DNA of 64,000 bases. Origin: Aplectana chamaeleonis. Lineage: Eukaryota > Nematoda > Chromadorea > Rhabditida > Cosmocercidae. Of this stretch, positions 23,701 through 35,700 are shown in pieces. The notes below the pieces were generated by a model. The model saw only the letters and a list, made by a program, of their open reading frames with translations. It was not told where the DNA came from and made no database searches. The stretch is from NCBI GenBank assembly GCA_029168955.1, contig JAPDOI010000106.1, forward strand, positions 1,201,001 through 1,265,000. Direction: 5' to 3'. The position numbers were made by a program, and so were the translations under genes. Each line of letters opens with the position of its first letter. Position 1 is the first letter of the stretch.

Positions 23701-26700
23701 AAACGTTTTTTTTTGTAATTTTATAGGTAAAATCTGAAAGAAATCTCAACTTTTGAACTACTTTGTATTGGTGAGAGTTGGGGGCTCGCTCCGTTCACTA
23801 TTTCCAGAAGGCAAGTTGTCGCTGCATTGAAGTATGAACTCCGCCTCAGATAATCGTCGAAGTTTGTCATTACAATGGAGAAAGCCATGCTTCTGTCGAC
23901 AGTGCTATGACCCGGAGGTTGTATTCATGGAAAACCCGTTAGGGCCAGAGAAAAGGCTTGAAGAGCCTTCTTGTGGTCAATTGGTTCATGGTGGGCTGCA
24001 TAGGTGCGGGAACGTGAGCTCTTCTGCTGCTGAATCTATTAGGTTGATGCAAAAGTTTCCGGACTTTTCACGACTTTGAATAAAAAACATTTATTTCAAA
24101 AGCAAACAAGGCTCACCCAACAAAATAATTTCCATCATATTCAAGGATGCTCCGCCACCGATTGGGCAGATCATGAATTCCTGAGGCGTAGAACTCTGGC
24201 TGTTTCGAGTCGAAGTATTCTTCTAAGGCCATTTTGACTTCGTCATCGTTAGTGAACTGTTTTCCATCCAGGAAGGGCTGCATCGAGCAGAACAGATGGT
24301 ACTCGGAAGGGGCAAGATCTGGGTCACATGAAGGGTGAAGAAGAACTTCCCAGCCCACGTCCAGGTCTACTGTTCGCATTCTCCACGACAGTGCTCGGCC
24401 ACACGTATCTCGGATAACCTGACAAAAACTGCTGGACCTGGGCTGGGAAGTTCTTCCTCACCCCCCCCCCCCCATATAGCCCAGATCTTGCTCCTACCGA
24501 CTACCATCTGTTCCGCTTGATGCAGCACTTCCTGGATGGAAAACAGTTCACTAACGATGACGAAGTCAAAATGGCCTCAGAAGAATACTTCGACTCGAAA
24601 CAGCCAGAGTTCTACGCGTCGGGAATTCATGATCTGCCCAATCGGATCCTTGAATATGATGGAAATTATTTTGTTGGGTGAGCCTTGTTTGTTTTTGAAA
24701 TAACTGTTTTTTATTCGAAGTCGTGAAAATAGCGGAAACTTTTGCATCAACCTAATATAGGATTCTCCCAAATCGACTACTGGTCTATAACTCGGAAAGG
24801 TTAGGCTTGCCAAAGCCTCCATGACAGGTTCAAGCGCAGTCATATAATTTCGGTGAGGGGATAATAAAATATTGAACCAAAAATGAAAATTCTGGGGATG
24901 GTTTTTGAAATTCCAGCCTAAAACGCAAAATCAGGAGGGGGGATGGCAAAAATTAGCAAAATTTCTGATCATCTAGGAGAGGGGGATCGTAGCTCCACTG
25001 AAGTCCTACACAACGACCTGCTTGACCTTGTTTCGTGATTCTGATCGCAATTTGAATGTGCGGACCATCACCAGAAAGCCTGACCTACGTTGTTCTTCAC
25101 CCTGAGAATCGCTCCATCATTCCAAATGAGTGAGCGAACTCTTCTGTCAACACGGGGGTAGTTATTTGGCTGATAAAGCAGTTCGCCGTGACCGTGGCGG
25201 CGGCGGTGGTCTGGTCATCAGGCGGCGATCGGAGGTCTCATATACGAGTGCCATTTGGATGGTGGTGGTGATGGGGTTTGTGTGTATGAGTGTCATCGTC
25301 TGTGTGTGTGTATGTAGGCGCCGTCCCGTATAACAACCAGCACCTGTCCGGGCGTTTCTCTTATCCTGGCGATGATCTAAAGACGCTTACACCACTCAAA
25401 TGCACGCGACGTACATGAGATATGGGAGAAAAATCACGGTCAGATAAAGTGAAATGCAGCTGAAAATGGGTTTATTTTAAAGAAAGAGGTAGTGAAAAGG
25501 GGAAAGTGTTATTCAGGGGGATTCATTTCAACTTTTGTACAAATTATTCGGAAATGTGAATTAATCGAATATGTGGCTTTTTGATTTTTTCGAATAATAT
25601 TTTTTTTTGGATATTCACCTTTTTGGATTATTAGGCCCGTTGGATTTTTCGTTTATTATTATTTGACATTAAGTTTTTCAGAAATTATCATTTGTTGAAT
25701 CAGTGAAAGTTTTCAATCGTTTGAAATGTTTCGAATTTTTCATGTTTTCCTCTGTGACGCAAACATGAAGCGAATGTAATCTCGTGTTGTTTGGCTCCCA
25801 AGCTCCATTCAAAGGGCGATTTGTGGCTCCTTCTGAATAATTAGCTACCTTCGAAAGCAAATTCACGGAAACCTGGCAGGGTCAAGCAGAATGTTGTCCC
25901 GGATCTTGACGGAGCTACGCTCCCCTCTTCTTAGTGGTAATATTCTGGAGAAAACTTTGAAAATTTCTTGTTCTTTTCGGGTGAGATTTTTTCGATAATT
26001 TGAAAAGTGAAAAAAATATCTCGGCAATTTTTTTCGTTTGCTTCTCTTCTGTGGTTAATCTCATGTTCATTACCCTACCGACGAGACTCGTGTGATTTTT
26101 CATTTAATTGTTGACCTAAAATTTTCAAGCCACACCTCCCCTAATTCCCAGTTTTTGAAAAAATCGAGTTCTTTTGTCCTGCGGACCAATAGCCGCTTGG
26201 CCTTGAAACCAAGTTTCAGCACCGAATCAAGAGGAAGAAGCCCCAGTGACTGCGAAAGAAAAACAAAGGAAAATAAAACATTGCATGATTTCAAGGGAAA
26301 GTAGGAAGTTTCGTGAAATTGCAAGAGAGTTGTCACGAGGGGGATCGAACTGTGGTCATAAGTGTGAAACTCCGACATACTGCCTTTGCACCACATGTGA
26401 TTTTACAGCTTCGCTTGTCTTTTGGCAGAGGAGGCAGAGATGGGATGGCCTGAGTTTTCTAGCTAATAGTTATATATAGCCCTTCACCAGTATAGGCATC
26501 GAAAAGCTCTTTCACATTGTATTCCATTTGCCCTGTTTCATCTTAGGTCAGAATGACCTACCTTGCTAGCTAGCTCCAACTACTTCGTCAGGGTTCAAAG
26601 GATCAGAATACGTCCGCTACTTGACCCGTATGCTTCGATTAAGTTTCATTCAGACGGCTTCATCCATCTATATTTCCGCTGCGAACATGGCCTATGAAGC

Positions 26701-29700
26701 GCTGTAAATGGCTTAAGAAGTTTTCCAAAGTGTGATCAGGAAGGAAATTTCTCGTTGCCAGCATGTGTATTGCGGCGTTTGAGCTCGAGTAAAGGTCAAG
26801 CACTTGCGCATTCAATATACGCAACAGAGATGACCTTTGGCCGGTAGGAATTAGTTCCAGAGCAGCGGGTTTTCCCTGAAAGAGGTTGTCTAAAAGGGGA
26901 AATTATAGGGCACAGCATATCTTCAGCAGGCAGGAAGGCGGTTCATGGATTGTTGTGATCAGAAGGTTATCGGTATGAGTGTATAAGTTAACCCATAACA
27001 CCCACAAGGTGGACGATTGCTCTGTGGGAGAATATTTCTCAGATTTCTCCTAGTATAACAGGTAAAAACCACAATTGGCCATAAACCAAGGGTAGATTTC
27101 AGCGCCGATTACAGGCGAAATTGTTTAGGGACGATGCGAAGATGAGTAAATCACCCCGAAAGGAGAAGAAAAAGACAGGAGTCGACGCTGTCATGGTCAT
27201 TCTGCGCTTGGACGACCTTTCTTTGCGCCACGCTATGGAGGGGTGGTTTTCACTTGTTTTGACCCCGGCGTTTCAAGGCATTAGGAGCGGTTTACCTGCA
27301 GGTTTTATGTTGAACGGATAGGCTATTAGAGTGGGGATTTGCGCGTGGCGCGAGGTCGTTTAGCGCGTCGCATCCAACCACTAGCGCCGCGCTTTGTTCC
27401 TGTTCGTGATGGCGGGTAACGTGATCTTTGGCGTTTCTGATGGATTTTTTTTGGGTTCGAAGTTGAAATGGTGAAAGTGACGAAATTTTGTACCCATCCA
27501 TATACCTGTAATCAAGTTTCCGAATCCAAGTTTGCAACTATAAGCTACAAACCTCCCCGATCCTAGGTTTTTCGAATTATACGATTTATCAGAAATAAAT
27601 GAAAATATTCTGTTCTTCAATTCTTTGGCAAGCTTTCATAGGGCAAGAATGGAACAATCACGCAATCGTTATAGAGTGTTATTTGAAACTAATAGAAAAT
27701 CCGTGTGATATTCCGAAAAATGGATAATGAGCCAAACGTTAACCCATTTGTTCATTTCTATCGGATCAGAAATGTTTTTTTGCCATTCATTCAATTGTAA
27801 AATTTGAACCTAGGAATTGGAAAAAAATCATGTATTCTGATCCAGAGTTTTTTTTGGTAGGTGATTCAAAAAAATCATTTACTTGAAAATTGCAAAAAAA
27901 TCCATAGTTGAAAATCTCATTCATTCGGAAGGTTCGAATAAGAAGAAACTGAAATCATTTCTTGAAAAGACTGAACATTTCTGAACTCAGGACGCAAATG
28001 TAAATTTGTTTCATAAATTCTAAAAAAAAAACTATTTTTGAAATATTTAATCATTTGATCATGAACGCCGAATGTCCATGTCTATTCATAACTTTAGAGA
28101 GTTTCTTTTTTTTTGGGTGTCCCAATTCAGTTGTAGGAATAAAAATACTTCTGTGAAATTAAAGACAGTGTCCACGATAAATTTCGCCTTCTATTTCCCC
28201 TGAAATCTAGAGATCAGGGTTCCAGTGGAACGATAGAGTCGAAAGAACCAACAAAAAACGAGCCGGAAAAAGCCCTTAGTGGCTCCTAAATCCGCTTGCG
28301 CTGGTCCTTCCGTCGCGTGTATCAGATACGTATTGAATGATTGGAAAGATCTAGGGCGAGCGGGATTTGGAGCCGATAAGGACTCTTTCGGGCCCGTTTG
28401 TGTTCGTTCTTTCGAACCTATTGCCCCACTGAGACCCAGGCCTTTCGATTTCCGGCGAAAAAACGACAAAATTTATCGTGGAATCTGTCTTTAAGGATAT
28501 TTCGATATTGAAAAAAATTTGAAAAGTTCTAAAGTGTCAAGGTGAAATTGAGATAAATAGTTATCTCTTGTCATTCTCGCAGCTTTTCTCCTGCTACTTG
28601 AGGGTATATTGGTGATCTTTGGCAGCCATCTTAAGGTTAAGGATATGGATAATTTCTTAAGGATCCTTTCTGACGTTAAAGATGGGTGTAAGAAAAAAAG
28701 GTTATCGTGTTTATCTCATAAAAGTGTAAATCCGGCCACCAGTGGAGCGAAAATAAGTTGAAAAATTGGATGGAAAGGTTCAAAAACCGGTTTAAATGGA
28801 CCATTGTGGATGGTTCCCACCTCAAATCACAAGGTTTTTACCAATGTTAATAACATCAAGGAGCAAAAGAAGCGATGGGTCTACAGTAGATGAGGCAGAC
28901 CGAGCTGGTTCAGGAGATCTGTCTTTTTCACTGTGAGCCTATGTTTTTTTTTTGCTCTGTAGATAGGTAACAATGAAGAAAAGATGTTGGAAGTCAGCCC
29001 TGATGGTTCGTATTAATTAGTTTCTTTTTTGCGTTTTTTCTTGGAATTTTCGCTTTTCTGATAATAAGGTGAACGTTTTTATGAAAAAAAACTCGAAAAA
29101 TAGTGGCGGTGCTAGCTATTTCTCTTTTTATACTGAGTTCTCAGGAGGAATAAAAAACCCTTTTCAACGGGAATGTTGGACTGTTCCGGGTCTTTCAAGA
29201 AAAATGACAGAAATAATGATCAAAATTGAACTCTATTCACCGGAAGACTCGGATGACTGACCCGTGAGCGTTCAAAAGTGCACCTTGCGGAGGGGGTTCG
29301 GGGATGGTTCACATATTCTCATTCTCTGCGCGTTACCGTCGTGCGTTGGCATGCGATTATTCGTGCTATAGAGCGTTTTTTTCCACTCCGCTACGGTCCC
29401 ATTAGAAGACGTCTTTTATGGTGGGGGACAGGGGAAGGAGAGGCGACGGCGGTGGCCAGCCCAACCGGCATGCTATTGTGTAAATGCTGCTGCTGCTGTA
29501 CGTGAAGGGCTTTTTTTGTGGCAGGTGGTGGCTGCGGTCTATGGCGCAGGGCCAGGTTTCAGGTAACCCTCGCTGAAAGTGAAGGGAGACAAGATAGGGT
29601 CATGGGAGTGCTTCTACATACACTGAGACAGACGGACACACACACACAGGTCGTAATCCTCGGCGGGGACGCGATCGATTTCAGTTTTATAGAGTGTGAT

Positions 29701-32700
29701 AATGAGACAATACACTGCTCTCTAACGCGCAGTTATCGACCGTAATTTTCTCGTTTCGCGGAATTACGACGACGCTTACCTACCTGTCAGGTGGCGAGCA
29801 GGAACACTTGGCATTGAAGTTGGGTGAACGCGGGGAGGGGGGAGAAGGTGGTCGAAAAAGATTGATCAGTGAACAAAAGCCTAATTCGAAATCTAAACTC
29901 TCCTGCATGCCGTAGTAGCAAACACATGGGCCGGGTTGATAAACGATAAACCCATGGTTTAAAGGCAATTTTCACGATAAAAACGGTCTTCGAGTGTCCA
30001 CCGAAAATCAAATGTGACGGCATCCATTGCAACAGTAATGGCGAAATCACGAAAAAGAAACGCGTCATAGCTAGCCCTATATTATTTTCAAACATGGTTG
30101 TTCTATGCCCGCCCCGCCCACTATCTCAACGGCGAACAAGGAAATCAGCGGGTAGGGCATAGCACATACAAGTTAGAGGGCCGTGTACGGCTATCTATGG
30201 CTTGTTTTACCCGTTGTTTCGCCTTCCGTTGCAATGAATCCCGTGGTACAACGGGCTCCTGGAAGAAGAAAACTAGATGACCGTTTTTGTCGCGAACTCT
30301 TCCTCTAAAGACAGCTTCCGGTCAAAAACCAGATTTTTTTGTTCCCAATCCCAGGTTTTTTTTTTCAAACCAAGTGGAGGTAGCTGGCAAAGCTCAAGAC
30401 CTCAATGTTGCGTATACATAATATTGTAGCCCCGTGAAAACAGTTCTGTGGTCTGAAAAGGCGTTTTCCCGGTCAGTCATCTAGCACGAGGAACAGAAGC
30501 GCCACAAAGATTTCAAGCAGTTTCAAAATGAATGTTTTTCATTACGAGGGATTGTTGCATTCAAACATGCGCATTGGAGACTTTTTATTTTTGAAGAATC
30601 TTCGACACTAAAAAGGGGAATAGAAATAATTTTCTTTAGAAGTTCATGATGCAAAGCCATTTCAGACCTTTGAATTTCCAATTTTGTGTATTACACTGAG
30701 CCCACCATGTTAGGCGTAAGGGGCAGGGAGTTGAATGCTCCGAGGATTTCGAAAGAGTTTTCCTCCGGAATTCGAGTCTTGTGTGGCTTTTTTTTTGATA
30801 TATTTCACAGCCCTTTAGACCTAATTGCGCACGTTCGTGGCAGACCGCTGTTCCGAACCTCGACGAAGTTACGTCCCCCTTCATTGGTAACCGAAATTGT
30901 TGAAAAATATTGAACATTTCTAAGTCTCCCTGTAGATGACTTTTTTTTCAATAAATTTACGAGTGAAATTTCAAAAAAATCTAATTGTTTTCTATTTTTC
31001 AGTTTTTCTCCAATGTCCCACTGCCTTCGCTACCTTTAAGGGTAGTCAGCAGGGTTGTGCGTTGATGGAAAAAAAAATTTCTTTACGCGTTAATCATTAA
31101 TTTCCGTAAAAAACTGATTGGCACTTCAATTTTGCATTCATTGAAAATTTTAAATAACGTTACCCGATCACACCGAAAATCAATAATTCATCTAGCGTGT
31201 TAACGTTATAACGCACAGTCATGGTAGTCAGTATGACGAAATAACTACCAGATATCTATGCAAGACTCGTCCTCAACCCAAGATTTTATTGCTAATGAAT
31301 GCAGTCTCAGAAGAGTTCTCTCAGACCATGGATTTGCGAACTTCACCGTAGACCACTAGGTATTTCTGTACTAGAATATTTCAGTATTTCTGTAATTACG
31401 GCGGCGATTTCGTGCTAAGGTTTCGACTTAAAAAACCTTCTCAAGCCTACAATTCTGAAAACCGGGGCCGAAGTTTGTCAGAGGTTTTTCTAATCAAGCC
31501 CAGAGCTTTGCCACTAATGACGTCCACTCCTGGTTATGGGCACGTATTTTAGGATGTTCATGATTAAAACAGTCCTGGATTTTTCAATTATAGTGGGAAA
31601 GCCTGAGGCTCATTGCAACGAAAGCGTGGAAAACCGTCAAAAACACTTCTTTGTCGTGAACAATGTTTTCAACAATCAATCACGTATCGATTGAAATCGT
31701 TGTTATTATCGAAATATGGTTTTTTAAAGAATTTCTTTCAAGCAAGTATGAACTCATCTAATATCTCTTTTTTTCACCTTTCGCTCAACTTACAAACACA
31801 TTGACTTGGCTCGTATAGAAAATGAAACATTCAAATTCTACGAGAGTGAAATTGAAAACCCAGGTATCATTTAAGAAGTTTTTCATCATAGAGAGCAGCG
31901 CGCGCGTCTTTGTAATTTTACGGCGGTTAACCGTGGCGGCGGCGGCGGCGAGTGGAACAAATGAGGCGGATGATTTGAAGAGAAGAAGAAGAAGAGTCGA
32001 CCGCGATAAACACTGATGTTGATTTGTCTCCCGTATCTGTACACATTTACACAGTTTTCGAGATTGACTGAATTTGATAGGGTGATAAGGTTTGCCCTCA
32101 TTAGTGGTGGCGGTTGGCTTTGGAAAGTAACCTACCCTGACAGTTCAGGGGTAAGTCAAAGTCACCGGTGACAGTGGTAAAAGTAGCTACGTGGGTATTC
32201 GAATAGCGTCGCCAAGAATGGACGAGATTTTTTAGCGGGATTCCAGGCTCACTATACTTGAGAGCGTCACGTGTGTTTTTTCTCGGCTCCGGTTCAGAGA
32301 ACCTAAGGCCTCTCTCAAAGTACAATTGCCGTATGATGCTTATACGATAGCAATGAGTATCGATCGAGATCGCGTCGTATGTCAATCCGTATTCGGAGCA
32401 TGGCATCGCAGTGATCATTGATGGGAGTGTGAAATAGGCCCAACACGACGTCAAAAGTGTAGCGTCACGCCGATGAAGCGTCAATAGTTTTCTCAACCTA
32501 CCACGACATCGAAAGCACGGCTTTGCGCATACCGGTTACCGTGTTGCGCTATCTAAACGGCGTAATTGGTTCAGAGGACTGCCATGGCGTCGTTGGTCGA
32601 AGGGTCGCGTCGCACTAGTCTAACGTCGCGTGACGCGCTGATCATGGTGTCATATGTGACAAGAACCGCGCCACGCATGTCTGACGCTACGTGGCGCTGT

Positions 32701-35700
32701 CGAAGCGGGGTTACTGGTTCAGTAAACCTATCCAGGCTTCGAAAGCACTTCTTACAGTAGCGTCGCGCAAATCTAACATGCCCGCGCGCTGTCGAAGCCG
32801 CGTTAGGCCATGTTTTTGAACGAAATCAAAATAGAGACATACCGGTATTTTGCCCGTGGCGTCGTCCCATCGTTGTATAGATTGCCCAACGTTCTGAGAC
32901 GTCTTGGTAGGTATTCTGGACAAGTACCTTTTCTTCTGATGGACCATCCATAGCGCTTGATCAGGGTTGGGCGGTACGACGGCTGGTGGGCCGATAAAGC
33001 GTTGTGAGAAAGGAAGGTTGCGCAGCGTGCTCTAGGTTCATCGACGAGTACTGTAGGATGATCCGCAATGCACCTGTTTCGGTTAGTGAGCATGCGGCGG
33101 TCCAACGCGCGGTGTGTAAGTCCGTTGTTGCGAACTCATTCCGCACGCGTTCTTACTAAAACGTGGCTCGCCCAAAGCGGTAAATGACGCGCACATCTAA
33201 GTCCGCAGCGGCGGAGCGCGCGCGTCTTTGTAGTTGACTGCATGCGAATAGCGGACAGTTTTCGAAAATCTGGTCGACTCCAGCATTGTCGAGCAGCTAT
33301 ACTGTTTGCGGTTGACTCCAACGCTTCCAAATGGTCCCTAAAACTGTAGACGATGTACTCTTCTACGGAGATAGGCGTGAGGTATTGACCATGCAGTTGA
33401 AGTCTGTCGAAATTAGATTGTGCACCCATGCGGTCGGCGTGCGTGTCGGGCGGCCATCACCACAACATTTTCCGGACGTGCCTTTCCACGTCTCGGATAG
33501 GCTGGTTTGGATATCATTCACTAGTAGCTTGATATTCCTGCTAATCGATGCACAGGTCCGAAAAATGTCTTCGCCACGTTCGATAGACACACAGACGGAA
33601 CGCGTGGGCGTACAGTTTCTTTTGGACAAACTAGAACTTATCCTAGTCTCCTTTCTCTATGGTTAAACTCGTCTTAAGGAAATGAAAGCGAGTCACGTAG
33701 AACATAAACGATTGAATGTTCCAAGTTCCTTGAATTTATGTTGCGTGTAACTTGCATGCATGCTGCTTCAAGCTTCCTATTATGTTGCGTTCAACTTGCG
33801 CGCACCGATGTTGCTTGTAACTCCATATTATGACTCCCTCCGTCTTCAATACCTGCAGGACTTCATATACAATGTAAGGAAGCGTGACACCCAGCCGATA
33901 TGTCGCATGTAACTTACCTAGAATGGCGTAAGTTGCAAGCAATTTCCGTTTGATGCTACCTGTTTTTGGCTGTCTGATGTTCTCCCATCCCACAAAACTT
34001 CTGTTTTTGAACAGTTTTTTTATCAACACGCTTGTCATGAGCTGGTGATATTTTTCTCAAAGACCGAGTTCCTTATCGTAGTGGCCTAGTTGTCTGAGAG
34101 CTTGTAGCTATCACATTCAAGTGCTTCTTGAGCGGTGTTTGTTGACGATGAAGAGCCGAGCGGCTTCATCTGTGTATGTTAATAGAGTGAAATGCGGCGC
34201 TCTTCAGTAGCCGCACCCGCGCGACGGCGGTGTCTGTTTACTAAGGGTTATGTAGAAAGTGTGCGTATCGCTGTCAATTGACGATGGAGCATGTTTGCCG
34301 TGCGCTGTCGGAGGCGGCGGTGCTTGTAAATGACTCTCATTGAGTTGAAGAGAAGGAGGGAGACGACCACCCAGGGAGAGTCCATTAGGAAAGAACTGCG
34401 GGGTACGCGTGAGAGTTGTAGTGAGGGAGGTGTTTGGGCTGCAAAAACCTGCCTATAACCCGGAAATTTTTCTTCTGAACTTGGATAGTAGGTGATGCGA
34501 TGTGTGAGTGAAGAAGGGTTAGGGTTGATTGCTTAGACGAACTCGATAACAGCAGTTGAGGCGCGCTTCGAAAATGAATCGCTGAGGATGCGAAGAGTAC
34601 GCCTGAACTTTCTTATCTGATATTGTTTGCGTTTATTTTGCCCAGTACACTGGCACATCTTTAAGTGGGACGGCCGTGTCTCATTCGTGCCGTTGAAAAA
34701 CCCCTAAGTGAGTCGGGCGAGGGAGGGGGGGGGGTATCCTGTGCGTGTTTCATTACGTGACGTTATCGAGGGAGGGGTTTTATGGGGCGCGAGACTTGTT
34801 TAGGGGTGTGAATTTGGAACCTGAGTAACAATTAGGACACAGTACGGGTCTACAAAGGCGAGGAAGCTTTCAATAGTTTTAGTTCTGGTATAGAAGTGCC
34901 CTTGTCATGTTAAAAGTTTCAAATGGTGGAAAATTCTGAGGGCCAAAACCGACATTTTGACGATTTCTAAAATATTGGAATAGGTTTGCCTCAAAATTTT
35001 TCAGAAAGTTATTTGGAGTGCATAGCACGTACAGGCCATAAAACGGCCAATGTTTCACCGTCGACTGCGTACCACGCGCTGCGCGACCGCACGCGCGTCG
35101 GAAGCAGACGGGTTTTGGCCACCGCGCGACGAGTTTTGGCTGCCGCGCGACGTTTCGGCCGCCGCGCGGCGGCCGAAACTCGTCGCGCGGCGGCCAAAAC
35201 TAGTCTGCTTCCGACGCACGTGCGGTCGCGCAGCGCGTGGTACGCAGTCGACGGTGAGACATTGGCCGTTTTATGGCCTGTATCTGAGGTCCGTTCATCA
35301 ACTTTTGCTATGTAAATTACTATGGTAACAGACATACCGTCGGCGCGGATCCTGGTGATACTTTGCGTTCCCGTTCGAAGGTTGACGCATACTTGGTGCC
35401 ATATGTTGTAACATAGGTTCACCGAATTTGCGCCAACCTTTAATGGGGAACACGAAGTATCACTAGGATCATTGCCTTCTGTAGATTAGGCTCGAAACGT
35501 CCCCCCCCCTCCCACAGGGCTCATTAGAAATGGTGAGCCCGAATTTAACATCCATTCATCGATTCGCGAAATATTAAGATACAGTCGGCACGTAACGGCT
35601 CGGTTGTGCGTTGGCGCAAACGCAGTTCGCATATGTTATGAGATACGTGCACCGGGTTTGCGCCAAGGCGTAATGAAGAATGCAATATATGAGTTGGATT

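Larger units (their letters stand above)
24039..24755. mobile_element. double-ended (head-to-head) mariner remnant
   Basis: 717 bp bounded by TTAGGTTGATGCAAAAGTTT and its reverse complement, with TA at both flanks (24037-24038, 24756-24757), as expected for Tc1/mariner. Inside are two copies of the 3' part of a mariner transposase in opposite orientations, each running outward to its own terminal repeat. The transposase 5' half is missing from both. It resembles a rearranged, foldback-type non-autonomous mariner. Lies in pop-1 intron 1. Confidence 0.85.

Noticed and set aside
26330..26405. tRNA-like sequence on the minus strand (AGTTCGATCCC B-box, TGGTGCAAAGG A-box)
   Set aside because: The anticodon and T stems do not pair, so it is not a functional tRNA; at most a decayed tRNA-derived repeat.
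27121..27321. Plus-strand frame with [13 protein letters not shown] start after a TTTCAG
   Set aside because: Only about 59 codons from the ATG, no family recognised, no supporting splice partner and not in phase with pop-1.
32101..32496. 131-codon minus-strand open frame
   Set aside because: Lies in a GC-rich, repeat-like part of pop-1 intron 1; no domain and no splice context.
35009..35422. Open frames on both strands across the 35.0-35.4 kb palindrome
   Set aside because: Mirror-image translations of the palindrome arms ([13 protein letters not shown]), not proteins.
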